Source of the DNA: Vibrio sp. JPW-9-11-11
Lineage (GTDB): Bacteria; Pseudomonadota; Gammaproteobacteria; Enterobacterales; Vibrionaceae
Length of the DNA stretch: 64,000 nucleotides
Reading direction: 5' to 3'
NCBI RefSeq assembly: GCF_013369335.1
Contig: NZ_SZQJ01000009.1
Coordinates: 124,001-188,000 of the forward strand
A program made the translations under genes and the position numbers. Below, one piece after another: positions 55,683-64,000 of the stretch. Positions within the stretch are counted from its first letter, which is position 1, and the number at the start of each line of letters is the position of its first letter. The notes below the pieces were generated by a model. It saw nothing but the letters and a program-made list of their open reading frames with translations. It was not told where the DNA came from and made no database searches.

Positions 55683-56249
55683 ATGAAATACCCAGTTATT
55701 ATTGCTTCAATCATACTCTCACCGCTGGGTTATGCGAACTGCTTAGGCAGTGTGGATGAGTACGTAACTTCTACCACCTTAGTCGCTTCTCATACCGTCA
55801 AAACGCAGGTAACGGGGCAGTTGTTAGAGCGTGAGCAAAATATTGAAAATACGGTATTAAACACCGAACGCGATGTCGTTCATGTGCAAAATCAGGATGA
55901 AGCTTGTTTTTATGACAAGGCGACGCAGTCATTGGTACTTAACTACGCGGTTGATGTCTACACGCTTTCTGATAGCCACAAGCAGGTATTGCAGCAATAT
56001 TTAGACATGGTTGATGCCAATGCCAAGATATACATTGAAGGGCATGCAGATAGCTTAGGCAGTGATAGCTACAATAAAGCGCTATCGGCTCGACGTGCCA
56101 AACAGGTGACCCAGTATCTGCAAAGTGACCTTAAGCAAGGCAACCGAATTGTGGAACATGCTTATGGCGAGAAGGCGCCGATATGTCAAGTTGCTGAAAA
56201 TAAAGCAACGGGGTGCAATCGACGTGTCGTCATCACCGTACAGTCATAA
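55683..56249 (+). CDS. OmpA-domain protein ending the Tad operon
   Basis: A 188-residue exported protein with a signal peptide (ending PLGYA before NCLGS) and a C-terminal OmpA domain (YIEGHADSLGSDSYNKALSARRAKQV, then CNRRVVITVQS) that keeps the peptidoglycan-contact aspartate and arginine. Cysteines near the mature start and in the middle may form disulfides. AAGGA lies six bases before the ATG and overlaps the tadG end. It probably fixes the pilus apparatus to the cell wall. OmpA-domain genes close several Vibrio tad loci (from memory). Confidence 0.85.
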   Translation: MKYPVIIASIILSPLGYANCLGSVDEYVTSTTLVASHTVKTQVTGQLLEREQNIENTVLNTERDVVHVQNQDEACFYDKATQSLVLNYAVDVYTLSDSHKQVLQQYLDMVDANAKIYIEGHADSLGSDSYNKALSARRAKQVTQYLQSDLKQGNRIVEHAYGEKAPICQVAENKATGCNRRVVITVQS

Positions 56250-56313
56250 TGCGTTGTTTGGTGTTCGCTTTGCTTTGTATTTTATGGGCGATGGCGATGA
56301 GTGGTTTATAGCG

Positions 56314-56345
56314 AAAAAGAGCCAGTAATAACACTGGCTCTTTTT
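56314..56345. terminator. Bidirectional terminator between the Tad operon and tetR
   Basis: Arms AAAAAGAGCCAGT and ACTGGCTCTTTTT form a 13-bp stem with a six-base loop. The T run on each strand makes it work in both directions. It lies 64 bases after the OmpA gene and 2 bases after the tetR stop in the other direction. Confidence 0.95.
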
Positions 56346-56347
56346 GA

Positions 56348-57058
56348 TCATTCCTGCTCACACTCTACGTCATAGACCAAATCACTTACGTGTTGCGGCT
56401 TAAGTATGTATTTATCGTCGACTTGGAATCGGCAAGACATCATGGTGTTATACATTTGCCAATGGTTTAACAAACACACTTCAATATCGTCGGTCTCGTC
56501 GCACCAAGTTTCTTTCATAAAGGGGGTTAGACTGGCCGCGCCGTGAGCAAACATGATCATCTGCCATTTGACTTCCCAGATTTTGACTGGGGTCTGAGGA
56601 TGTTCTTGGTTGTACTGTTCTGCGAGCTGATTTATCAGTGCTTCGATCTCACCAGAGTTATCGATGAAGTAATCGAACAGGGCGTCTTCTTGACGAACGG
56701 CATCAGCGATAAGCTGGATCGGTTGTTTAAACTGCAGCATATGAGCCAACAAGCGAACAGAAAATAGGTACAGCTTGACGTTTGAACCCACATTGCTTGG
56801 CATGTGTTTGATGATAGTTCGCATGTAGGCTTCCATGTAGCGGTGTAATCCATCGCTAATCGCATACCAAATCTGTTCTTTGCTACCAAAGTGGTGACGA
56901 ATCAAGCTGTGAGAGACACCAGCCCTATCGCTGATGTTACGCAGTGACACTCTTTCATATCCCAGCTCACAAAAGAGTTCGGTCGCGACACACATAATAT
57001 CGCGCTTAGTTTTCTCTGCGTCTTGCGCACTTCGTCTGCCTTGTTTTCTTTCAGCCAT
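56348..57058 (-). CDS. TetR-family repressor of the RND pump
   Basis: A 236-residue regulator with an N-terminal helix-turn-helix (MCVATELFCELGYERVSLRNISDRAGVSHSLIRHHFGSKEQIWYA) and a ligand-binding helical domain. It is divergent from the RND operon, with a 24-bp palindrome between them that overlaps the likely pump promoter. The ATG at 57058 is preferred to an in-frame TTG at 57070. It should repress the pump until a substrate binds; this is inference from arrangement. Confidence 0.88.
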   Translation of the reverse strand: MAERKQGRRSAQDAEKTKRDIMCVATELFCELGYERVSLRNISDRAGVSHSLIRHHFGSKEQIWYAISDGLHRYMEAYMRTIIKHMPSNVGSNVKLYLFSVRLLAHMLQFKQPIQLIADAVRQEDALFDYFIDNSGEIEALINQLAEQYNQEHPQTPVKIWEVKWQMIMFAHGAASLTPFMKETWCDETDDIEVCLLNHWQMYNTMMSCRFQVDDKYILKPQHVSDLVYDVECEQE

Positions 57059-57174
57059 AATACCAATCAACTTTTTTTGACTTGCTCTTTCTACCAGAAA
57101 AGTGCCGCGATTTCATTAACTGGCGAGCTAAATCTGAACGTTTGTGTGATTTTATTGCACGGCTGGAAAATATA

Positions 57175-57220
57175 TTGATCTTGCTGATGCGATCTATATA
57201 CTGCACGAATGTACAATATA
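57175..57220 (+). promoter_or_regulatory. Pump promoter overlapped by a TetR operator palindrome
   Basis: TTGATC at 57175-57180 and TATACT at 57197-57202, 16 bases apart, make a plausible promoter. The segment 57197-57220 is a 24-bp near-palindrome with outer arms TATA and inner half-sites TGCAC and GTACA, comparable in size to the AcrR-type operators of other RND systems. Binding there would cover the -10 and the start site. Confidence 0.6.
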
Positions 57221-57235
57221 ATGTGATGATTGGTT

Positions 57236-58312
57236 ATGAATGCATCAAGAACAAGATTGAGTACGCCGTTACGTAGTATCGGAGTGCTTGTGTTAGGGCT
57301 TACATTGATGGGGTGTAACAAAGCAAACTCGGAAATTGCTCAGTCGTTAGTCACACCGGTGAAAGTGATGGTGATTCCTGATCAAACGATGCCTGAGTAC
57401 GACTCGTTTATCGCAAGCATTGATGCGACTGAGAGAGCGCAGCTTTCGTTTAAAGTGCCAGGACAAATTGACAAGATGCCAGTTCGAATGGGCAGTATGG
57501 TCAAAAAGGGGCAAGTGTTAGCCACGCTCGATCCAACCGACTATCAACTCGCGTATGACGCCAAACTGGCGCAGTACGACCTCGCCAAAACGGCGTATCA
57601 ACGATCTTTAGAGCTGTATGCAAAAAAGCTAATCAGTGCCGATACCTTTGATCAGCAAGAAACTCAATACAAAGCAGCGAAAGCCGGATTAGAGAAAGCC
57701 AAAACCGACCTCGATGATACGAAAATCATTGCGCCTTTCGATGGCGTGGTGTCCCTTACCTTAACCAAACCTCATCAGGTGCTCGGCGCCAACCATACGG
57801 TTCTCAACTTAATCGGCAACAGACAAATGGATGTGACTTTTACCGTGCCTGTTAGTTACGTCAGTCAATATGGTTTGCAGCAAATAGAACAAGCCTCCTT
57901 CGCGTTAATAGTCGATAGCCAAAACCAAGTAGCAATTGACGCCAAGTTCAAGGAAATCTCAACTCAGCCCGACACTGATACCAACAGTTACAGCGCAAGT
58001 CTGACGTTTCAACGTCCGCCAGCGATGAACCTGTTGCCTGGTATGACGGGAGAAGTGCGCTTAATCGAACATAATCAACACACCGGGCTTTTGCTTGCAG
58101 ACACTGCATGGGTGTCGAAAAGCGACGGCCTTGGCCAAGTATATCGACTCGTTCGTGAATCACAGACGATTGAAACGGTAAAGGTTGAACTGGATGCTCA
58201 AGGCAGAGTGGTCAAAGGCCTTAATAGCGGAGATTTGATTGTTGAAGCTGGGGTCAATCAGCTTGTTGCTGGTCAGCAAGTGAAAGCGTGGAGTAAAGAA
58301 AGTGGAATTTAA
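57236..58312 (+). CDS. RND efflux periplasmic adaptor lipoprotein 1
   Basis: A 358-residue membrane-fusion lipoprotein (lipobox LMGC, Cys27). It has the usual adaptor order: a lipoyl half (ERAQLSFKVPGQIDKMPVRMGSMVKKGQVLATLD), a helical hairpin (KLAQYDLAKTAYQRSLELYAKKLI), the second lipoyl half (TKIIAPFDGVVS) and the beta-barrel domain (MNLLPGMTGEVRLIEH). It joins the inner-membrane pump to an outer-membrane channel such as TolC, which is not encoded here. It overlaps the next adaptor gene by 11 bases. Confidence 0.9.
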   Translation: MNASRTRLSTPLRSIGVLVLGLTLMGCNKANSEIAQSLVTPVKVMVIPDQTMPEYDSFIASIDATERAQLSFKVPGQIDKMPVRMGSMVKKGQVLATLDPTDYQLAYDAKLAQYDLAKTAYQRSLELYAKKLISADTFDQQETQYKAAKAGLEKAKTDLDDTKIIAPFDGVVSLTLTKPHQVLGANHTVLNLIGNRQMDVTFTVPVSYVSQYGLQQIEQASFALIVDSQNQVAIDAKFKEISTQPDTDTNSYSASLTFQRPPAMNLLPGMTGEVRLIEHNQHTGLLLADTAWVSKSDGLGQVYRLVRESQTIETVKVELDAQGRVVKGLNSGDLIVEAGVNQLVAGQQVKAWSKESGI

Positions 58313-59369
58313 AATCTCGATGTCTCGAGTTGTACTTTTAGCGACAACGGTGTGTCTATTGAGTGCGTGTATGCCAGAAACCCCGCACCGCGCTGCACCG
58401 GCTTTGTCGTTTGATACCTACACGGTAGCCAAGGCAGAGCAAAGTCACTATCGCTCTTTTAATGGTCAAGTCATGCCAGCAGAACTGACACCGCTCTCGT
58501 TTCGCATTAGTGGAGAGCTAATGTCGGTGCTCGTAAAGGAAGGTGACAATGTCACAAAAGGCCAAACATTGGCGATACTGACTGATAGCAAAGCGAAACA
58601 GGACTTGTCCGATGCTCAAGCACGCTATGAGCTCGCCCTAAAACAAGTCAACAGGGCCAGTGAGCTTAGGGCCAGTGCGATGATCTCGAGTGCCGAGTAC
58701 GATCAGTTAAAAGCAAACTATCAACTCGCCAAGGCAAACCTTTCTGCTGCGAAAGCGCAGATAAGCTACACCCGCTTAAAAGCGCCATTTGCAGGGGTTG
58801 TTTCTTCGGTCGATAAAAAGAGGTTTGAAAACATCTCTGCAAGTGAGCCCGTGGTATCGATTTATCAAGCCGATCGTGTGCAAATTAAGCTTGATGTTTC
58901 AGATTCGGTGCTGGCCTCACTAAACCCTCAAGTGCGTTACAAAAGCTATCAACCGACAGCAACTTTTACTGGTTATGACGGTGAGTATTCGGTTTCTTAC
59001 TTAGAGCATACCAGCGAGCGTCACCCTGAATCGCAAACCTACCAACTCTGGTTGACGATGCCGCAAGTTCCAACGGAAATCCTACCCGGAACAAGTGCCA
59101 AGGTCACCGTAAATCTCCGAGAGGCTGGAATGGCGCCGTATCAAGCCTATCAAGTGCCTTTGACCGCCATAGAGGCAGGTAACGAAGCGCATCAGTTCTA
59201 TGTGTGGAAGCTAGAACAAGGTCGAGCCTCTAAACACAGAGTGAATATCGAACAAGTGACAAAGGGTGGTGCCACTGTGTTGACTGGAGTGAAGCAAGGT
59301 GACTTGTTAATTAATTCAAATCTTAGAAAGTTACGTCAAGGTATGGAAATTAAGGGAGCGCAAGGTTGA
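58302..59369 (+). CDS. RND efflux periplasmic adaptor lipoprotein 2
   Basis: A 355-residue second adaptor, lipoprotein (LLSAC, Cys23), starting at GTG with GGAG eight bases upstream. Its order of modules matches the first: FRISGELMSVLVKEGDNVTKGQTLAIL, a hairpin (ARYELALKQVNRASELRASAMISSAEYDQLKANYQL), TRLKAPFAGVVS and a barrel domain (ILPGTSAKVTVNL). Sequence differs widely from adaptor 1, so they are not recent duplicates. Its end overlaps the pump start by four bases. Confidence 0.9.
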   Translation: MEFKISMSRVVLLATTVCLLSACMPETPHRAAPALSFDTYTVAKAEQSHYRSFNGQVMPAELTPLSFRISGELMSVLVKEGDNVTKGQTLAILTDSKAKQDLSDAQARYELALKQVNRASELRASAMISSAEYDQLKANYQLAKANLSAAKAQISYTRLKAPFAGVVSSVDKKRFENISASEPVVSIYQADRVQIKLDVSDSVLASLNPQVRYKSYQPTATFTGYDGEYSVSYLEHTSERHPESQTYQLWLTMPQVPTEILPGTSAKVTVNLREAGMAPYQAYQVPLTAIEAGNEAHQFYVWKLEQGRASKHRVNIEQVTKGGATVLTGVKQGDLLINSNLRKLRQGMEIKGAQG

Positions 59370-62300
59370 ACATTGCAGAGTATTCAATTAAAAACAAAGT
59401 CATCAGTTGTCTCTTTCTGATCATACTCGCGGTAGGGGGCGTTACCTCTTTTACGGATTTAGGACGCTTGGAAGATCCCGCGTTCACCATTAAAGACGCG
59501 ATGATTATTTCAACCTACCCAGGCGCAACGTCACAAGAGGTAGAGGAAGAGCTGACTTATCCTTTAGAAAAAGAAATTAGGCAGCTTCCCTACATAGACC
59601 GTATTACGTCAATATCATCCAACGGGTTGTCTCAAATAATGGTAAGCATGGACATGCAGTACGGGCCAGATGAGCTACCACAAATATGGGATGAGATGCG
59701 ACGTAAAATTAACGACCTCAGGCCTGTGTTACCAAGTGGTGTCGACTCAGTGCAGGTCTTAGATGATTTTGGTGATGTCTACGGCATTATGTTAATGCTG
59801 ACGGGAGAGGGCTACGACTACGTTGAGTTAAAACGGTATGCCGATTACTTGCGTAGAGAGCTTGAGCTGGTCGATGGTGTTGGCAAAGTGGCGGTTGCGG
59901 GCGATCAGCAAGAACAGGTGTTTGTTGAAATCTCCTTGGAGCGCTTGGCTTCTTTGTCTTTAGACATGAATCAGGTAGTTGGACTTCTCACTGAGCAAAA
60001 CAGCGTATTACCTGCTGGTGAGGTGATGGTTAATGGGCAAAGCTTGACCATTCGACCGAGTGGCACATTGAACTCTGAACAAGAACTCGAAGACTTAGTG
60101 ATTCACGGTCGCGACAGCGGCAATCTCATTCGTCTGAAAGATGTCGCGACAATCAGTCGTGGCGTACGTGAAAAGCCAGATAATGTGATCACTTTTAACG
60201 GTCAACCAGCAATTAACCTCGCAATCTCGTTTAGTTCGGGAGTTAACGTCGTCGAAGTCGGGAAGCAAATTGAAACTGAACTCGCCGCCCTAGAGAGCAT
60301 TCGTCCCGCTGGACTTAACATCGACTACTTCTACAACCAGTCGGCTGAGGTGGAACGTTCGGTGAATGACTTTATCGTGAGCCTGGGTCAAGCCGTGGCC
60401 ATCGTCATTATTGTTCTTTTATTTGCGATGGGATTGCGTAGCGGGTTAATTATTGGCGCGGTACTTCTGTTGACCGTATTGGGTACCTTTATCTTAATGA
60501 AGCAAAATGACATAGAGCTACATAGGATTTCCCTTGGTGCACTGATCATCGCCTTAGGTATGCTGGTGGATAATGCGATTGTGGTTGTGGAAGGTATTTT
60601 AGTAGGCTTGAAGCGAGGCCGAACTAAACTGCAGGCCGCGATCGATATTGTTAGGCAAACCCAATGGCCTTTGCTGGGTGCAACGGTTATTGCTATTACC
60701 GCCTTTGCCCCCATCGGTCTTTCAGAAGATGCGACCGGTGAGTTTATGGGCTCTTTGTTTTGGGTGCTCTGCTATTCACTGACGTTAAGTTGGGTCACTG
60801 CATTAACCCTAACTCCATTTCTTGCTGATCTACTATTAAAAGAGCAAGGAGCTGATCAGACTCAGCAAAGCGACCCGTATCAGGGCATGTTATTTATGTT
60901 GTTTGGCGGATGCTTAAAGATTGCTTTGCGCTTTCGCTGGTTAACCTTAGCCAGTATGGTCGGGCTGTTGGTATTGACGGTAGCCGGATTTAGCCAAGTC
61001 AAACAACAATTTTTCCCCCCTTCAAATACACCGATGTTTTATGTCGATATGTGGATGCCTGAGGGAACAGATATACGCGAAACAATTCAACAAGCAAAAA
61101 AAGTTGAACGGTACCTGCAAGGTCAAGAGGAAGTTGACTTTGTTTCAAGTTCGACCGGACAGGGACTTCAGCGTTTTGCTTTGACTTATGAACCAGAGAA
61201 AAGTTACGAGGCATATACCCAGTTTCAAGTACGCACCTACGATAGGGAAACCATGTTTGTGTTGCTCGACAAGTTGGGTCAAGAGCTCAGTGGCAACTTT
61301 AGTCAGCCGACATTCCAGTTTAAGTTGATGGAATTTGGCCCGTCTCCTGCGTCTAAAATTGAAGCTAGGATCACAGGGCCAGATCCGCAAATATTGCGAG
61401 AAATCGCCGTTCAAGTTGAGGATATATTGCGCCTTGATCCTGGTGCGCGAAACGTTCGACACGATTGGCGTGAACGCACTAAACAGCTTGTGCCCGTATT
61501 CAATGAGTCGAAAGCAAGACGTTTGGGAATCTCAAAGCAAGAGCTGACCAATAGCTTGCAGATGGCTTTCGGCGGGACGCCCATTGGATTATTGCGCGAC
61601 GGTACTCATAGTCTACCTATCATTGCTCGCTTACCAGAAAATGAGCGGGTAGATTTCGAGTCGTTGACCAACGTGAAGTTGTGGAGTCCGAGTTTACAAA
61701 GTTATATCCCCGTAGAACAGGTTATCGATGGTGTCGAGCTAGACTGGCAAGAGCCTTTGATTCAAAGGCGCGACCGTAAACGCACCCTCACCGTGCTAGC
61801 CGACCATGACGTATTGGGAGCAGAAACGCCAGCAAGCTTATTTGGTCGTGTCCGGCCGCAAGTTGAGGCGTTACCTCTTCCCGAAGGATACCGAATTTCT
61901 TGGGGTGGAGAGTACGAGTCATCAAAAGATGCTCAAGAGGCCTTGTTTGGTTCATTGCCAATGGGTTACTTGTTGATGTTTATTATCACTATGCTGTTGT
62001 TCAACTCGTTAAGAAAGCCGCTGGTTATATGGTTTACCGTACCTTTATCGATTATTGGTGTCTCGATTGGTTTGTTAGCGACCAACATGCCGTTTAGTTT
62101 TACCGCGTTCCTTGGCTTATTAAGCTTAAGCGGTATGATTATGAAAAATGGTATTGTTTTACTTGATCAAATTAACATTGAACTTAGCACAGGAAAGGAC
62201 CCTTATCAGGCTGTCTATGATAGTGCAATTTCACGGGTTAGGCCCGTTAGTATGGCGGCGTTGACCACTATTTTGGGGATGATCCCACTAGTGTTTGACG

Positions 62301-62425
62301 CATTTTTTGGCTCGATGGCGATTACAATTATGGCAGGACTCGGTTTTGCTACGGTATTGACACTTATTGTGGTGCCAGTATTGTTCGCCACATTTTACCG
62401 AATCAACCCATCCACTGCCGGATAA
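59366..62425 (+). CDS. RND-family efflux pump
   Basis: A 1019-residue inner-membrane proton antiporter that starts at TTG with AAGGGAG upstream. The first membrane helix (VISCLFLIILAVGGVTSF) is followed by a periplasmic domain with YPGATSQEVEEELTYPLEKEI, the proton relay helix (LGMLVDNAIVVVEGILVG), the second periplasmic domain and the final helices (GLLSLSGMIMKNGIVLLDQINIEL, LTTILGMIPLVFDAFFG). The arrangement of two adaptors plus one pump resembles V. cholerae vexIJK (from memory). Substrate cannot be told from the sequence. Confidence 0.93.
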   Translation: MNIAEYSIKNKVISCLFLIILAVGGVTSFTDLGRLEDPAFTIKDAMIISTYPGATSQEVEEELTYPLEKEIRQLPYIDRITSISSNGLSQIMVSMDMQYGPDELPQIWDEMRRKINDLRPVLPSGVDSVQVLDDFGDVYGIMLMLTGEGYDYVELKRYADYLRRELELVDGVGKVAVAGDQQEQVFVEISLERLASLSLDMNQVVGLLTEQNSVLPAGEVMVNGQSLTIRPSGTLNSEQELEDLVIHGRDSGNLIRLKDVATISRGVREKPDNVITFNGQPAINLAISFSSGVNVVEVGKQIETELAALESIRPAGLNIDYFYNQSAEVERSVNDFIVSLGQAVAIVIIVLLFAMGLRSGLIIGAVLLLTVLGTFILMKQNDIELHRISLGALIIALGMLVDNAIVVVEGILVGLKRGRTKLQAAIDIVRQTQWPLLGATVIAITAFAPIGLSEDATGEFMGSLFWVLCYSLTLSWVTALTLTPFLADLLLKEQGADQTQQSDPYQGMLFMLFGGCLKIALRFRWLTLASMVGLLVLTVAGFSQVKQQFFPPSNTPMFYVDMWMPEGTDIRETIQQAKKVERYLQGQEEVDFVSSSTGQGLQRFALTYEPEKSYEAYTQFQVRTYDRETMFVLLDKLGQELSGNFSQPTFQFKLMEFGPSPASKIEARITGPDPQILREIAVQVEDILRLDPGARNVRHDWRERTKQLVPVFNESKARRLGISKQELTNSLQMAFGGTPIGLLRDGTHSLPIIARLPENERVDFESLTNVKLWSPSLQSYIPVEQVIDGVELDWQEPLIQRRDRKRTLTVLADHDVLGAETPASLFGRVRPQVEALPLPEGYRISWGGEYESSKDAQEALFGSLPMGYLLMFIITMLLFNSLRKPLVIWFTVPLSIIGVSIGLLATNMPFSFTAFLGLLSLSGMIMKNGIVLLDQINIELSTGKDPYQAVYDSAISRVRPVSMAALTTILGMIPLVFDAFFGSMAITIMAGLGFATVLTLIVVPVLFATFYRINPSTAG

Positions 62426-62456
62426 TTCATGGATTGAATACCGATTCGTTTGAGCT

Positions 62457-62482
62457 AGCCCGGAAATATCCGGGCTTTTTTA
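62457..62482 (+). terminator. Rho-independent terminator of the RND operon
   Basis: Arms GCCCGGA and TCCGGGC form a 7-bp stem with an AATA loop, followed by six T. It lies 32 bases after the pump gene. Confidence 0.93.
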
Positions 62483-63048
62483 GTTCAAAATTTATTTAAA
62501 CGTATACACTCAATAACGAATTACATTACGACTAAAGTGTATATCTAAGGTGGTTATTAACGAACTGATAAATAAAGTTTATCACTATCTAGTGATGAAA
62601 ATGTTATTAAATGAACCTATAAAATAAGACCAAAGTAAATATAAAAAATTTACTTCAGACACAGCAGTTATTGGTGGTTATGTTAATGACATCAGTTCTC
62701 AATAAAACAGTGATAAGTTCTCGCAAATTTATGTAACGTATTTTTCTGTTTATAAAACAAAAGGATACATTTAAGTGATAAATGTAAATTTAAATTATTT
62801 TTCATTTAAATCAATAGCTTGCAGTTGGTTAACATTGTAATAACATTTCATTCCGTATGAGATCTTGTTCAACATTATGCATTTAATTTCTCAAATTATT
62901 TGAAGTGTAACAAATAAGGTTTAGCTTAAATTATAGAAAGGCAATGGAAAGTCTTAGCCAGAAATATGATTTGCATAGGTTGATACCATCAGCGCTATGA
63001 CAGGGTTACTAATCTATATTTATATGCTGTTTAGAATGGAGTCTCTAA
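62483..63048. other. Very AT-rich intergenic region upstream of phaB
   Basis: About 565 bases with no gene-like frame, markedly AT-rich throughout, including tracts such as AAATTTAAATTATTTTTC. It should carry the promoter for the pha operon. The composition would suit binding by a silencer such as H-NS, which is inference. No clean palindrome was found. Confidence 0.5.
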
Positions 63049-63789
63049 ATGAAAAAACTCGCTTTGATCACAGGATCGAAAGGCGGAATTGGTTCTGCAA
63101 TTTCCACACAATTAGTTGATGATGGGTATCGCGTAATTGCCACTTATTTCACGGGTAATTATCAGTGCGCACTCGATTGGTTTAACTCTAAAGGTTTTAA
63201 CGAACAACAAGTGCGTTTGTTTGAACTGGACGTGACTGATACTGCGCAATGTGCTGAACGTTTGGCGATGTTGCTTGAAGAAGAAGGGACGATCGATGTC
63301 ATTGTTAACAATGCTGGCATTACACGCGATTGTACCTTTAAAAAGATGAATGCGTCTGCGTGGAAAGATGTTATCGAAACCAATTTGAACAGCGTATTTA
63401 ATGTGACTCAACCGCTTTTTGCCGCTATGTGTGAGAAAGGCAACGGTCGTGTGATTAATATCTCCTCGGTAAACGGTCTGAAAGGTCAGTTTGGACAAAC
63501 CAATTATTCTGCGGCGAAAGCGGGGATGATCGGATTTTCCAAAGCGCTCGCTGCAGAGGGGGCAAGAAGTGGCGTGACTGTCAACGTTGTCGCGCCGGGT
63601 TATACCGCGACTCCCATGGTTGAAGAGATGAATTCGGAAGTGCTTGAGTCGATCAAAGCACAAATCCCCATGCGCCGATTAGCTACTCCAGAGGAGATCG
63701 CTAAGTCTGTTTCTTACCTCGTTAGTGAAGCCGGAGCCTATATCACAGGAGAAACTCTCTCAGTGAACGGCGGCTTATACATGCATTAA
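63049..63789 (+). CDS. phaB: Acetoacetyl-CoA reductase
   Basis: NADPH-dependent reduction of acetoacetyl-CoA to (R)-3-hydroxybutyryl-CoA for polyhydroxybutyrate synthesis. The 246-residue short-chain dehydrogenase has the nucleotide loop TGSKGGIGSAI, NNAGITRD, the catalytic Ser in NISSVNG and the YxxxK pair Tyr153/Lys157 in TNYSAAKAG, then the PGYTATPMVEEM segment typical of PhaB. A GGAG lies eight bases before the ATG. The downstream gene phaA supports the assignment. Confidence 0.93.
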   Translation: MKKLALITGSKGGIGSAISTQLVDDGYRVIATYFTGNYQCALDWFNSKGFNEQQVRLFELDVTDTAQCAERLAMLLEEEGTIDVIVNNAGITRDCTFKKMNASAWKDVIETNLNSVFNVTQPLFAAMCEKGNGRVINISSVNGLKGQFGQTNYSAAKAGMIGFSKALAAEGARSGVTVNVVAPGYTATPMVEEMNSEVLESIKAQIPMRRLATPEEIAKSVSYLVSEAGAYITGETLSVNGGLYMH

Positions 63790-63800
63790 GGAGAGTTGAG

Positions 63801-64000
63801 ATGGGACGAATATTTATTGTAGGTGCAAAAAGAACACCGATTGGTGCGTTTGGTGGATCACTCAAAGACATTTCTGCAGGAAACCTCGCGTCGATTGCGA
63901 TCAAAGCTGCGATAGCTCAAAGCGGAGTTTCGCTGGACAATATTGATGAAGTGATTGTCGGCAACGTCGTCAGCGCTGGTCAAGGAATGGGGGTTGGGCG
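63801..64000 (+). CDS. phaA: Acetyl-CoA acetyltransferase, N-terminal part (gene runs off the right edge)
   Basis: Condenses two acetyl-CoA molecules to acetoacetyl-CoA, the step before PhaB. The visible 66 residues match the thiolase N-terminus: IFIVGAKRTPIGAFGG, then GNLASIAIKAAI and IDEVIVGNVVSAGQG. The catalytic cysteine lies beyond the window edge. AAGGAG precedes the ATG, 11 bases after phaB, so the two form an operon. Confidence 0.92.
   Translation, partial: MGRIFIVGAKRTPIGAFGGSLKDISAGNLASIAIKAAIAQSGVSLDNIDEVIVGNVVSAGQGMGVG

Noticed and set aside
63112..63663. 183-codon open frame antisense to phaB
   Set aside because: The sense frame has all catalytic motifs of a short-chain dehydrogenase, so this is a shadow.

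Overview
The window looks like a piece of a Vibrio chromosome, most likely the second chromosome. The reasons are a zwf gene beside an HD-GYP phosphodiesterase, an adjacent kbl-tdh pair, a tal-tkt pair with a divergent SorC-type regulator, a phaB-phaA start and a complete Tad pilus locus, all with close Vibrio-style protein sequences. No rRNA, tRNA, insertion sequence, prophage or CRISPR array was seen. The zwf gene is cut by the left edge and phaA by the right edge.

Layout. 1-7.2 kb: zwf (partial), an HD-GYP sensor, an SRPBCC protein, a YcdX-type PHP phosphatase, cytochrome b562, a DUF2946 protein and a LysR regulator. 7.4-14.8 kb: metabolic genes kbl-tdh (threonine to glycine plus acetyl-CoA), a periplasmic alpha carbonic anhydrase, an unknown gene, nupC with a long and apparently structured leader, pepT and a DM13 protein. 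14.9-30.5 kb: a three-gene cluster made of a giant secreted repeat protein (3687 residues, about 23 immunoglobulin-like DUF11-type repeats), a 1177-residue outer-membrane beta-barrel protein and a lipoprotein with two OmpA domains. This cluster is the best candidate for an undescribed surface system. 30.6-35.1 kb: an MscS-like channel, a GFA-fold protein, an ArsR regulator and an M16 zinc protease lipoprotein. 35.2-39.7 kb: tkt and tal on the minus strand, with a divergent SorC-family regulator and five copies of a TGAGCA-type motif between them. 39.9-42.9 kb: a secreted M6 metalloprotease with a GlyGly-CTERM tail.

43.4-56.3 kb: a LysR regulator, then the Tad locus: tadV on the minus strand, then flp, rcpC, rcpA, rcpB, tadZ, tadA, tadB, tadC, tadD, tadE, tadF, tadG and an OmpA-domain gene, mostly overlapping by 1-11 bases or nearly touching. 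A hairpin terminator after flp separates abundant pilin from machinery genes. 56.3-62.5 kb: a TetR repressor divergent from an RND efflux operon with two adaptor lipoproteins and one pump, with a 24-bp palindrome over the likely pump promoter. 63.0-64.0 kb: start of a polyhydroxybutyrate operon (phaB, phaA).

Functional themes are central carbon metabolism (pentose phosphate, threonine, PHB) and cell-surface or secreted structures (giant repeat protein, Tad pili, M6 protease, RND pump). All identifications rest on reading motifs by eye; no database search was run.
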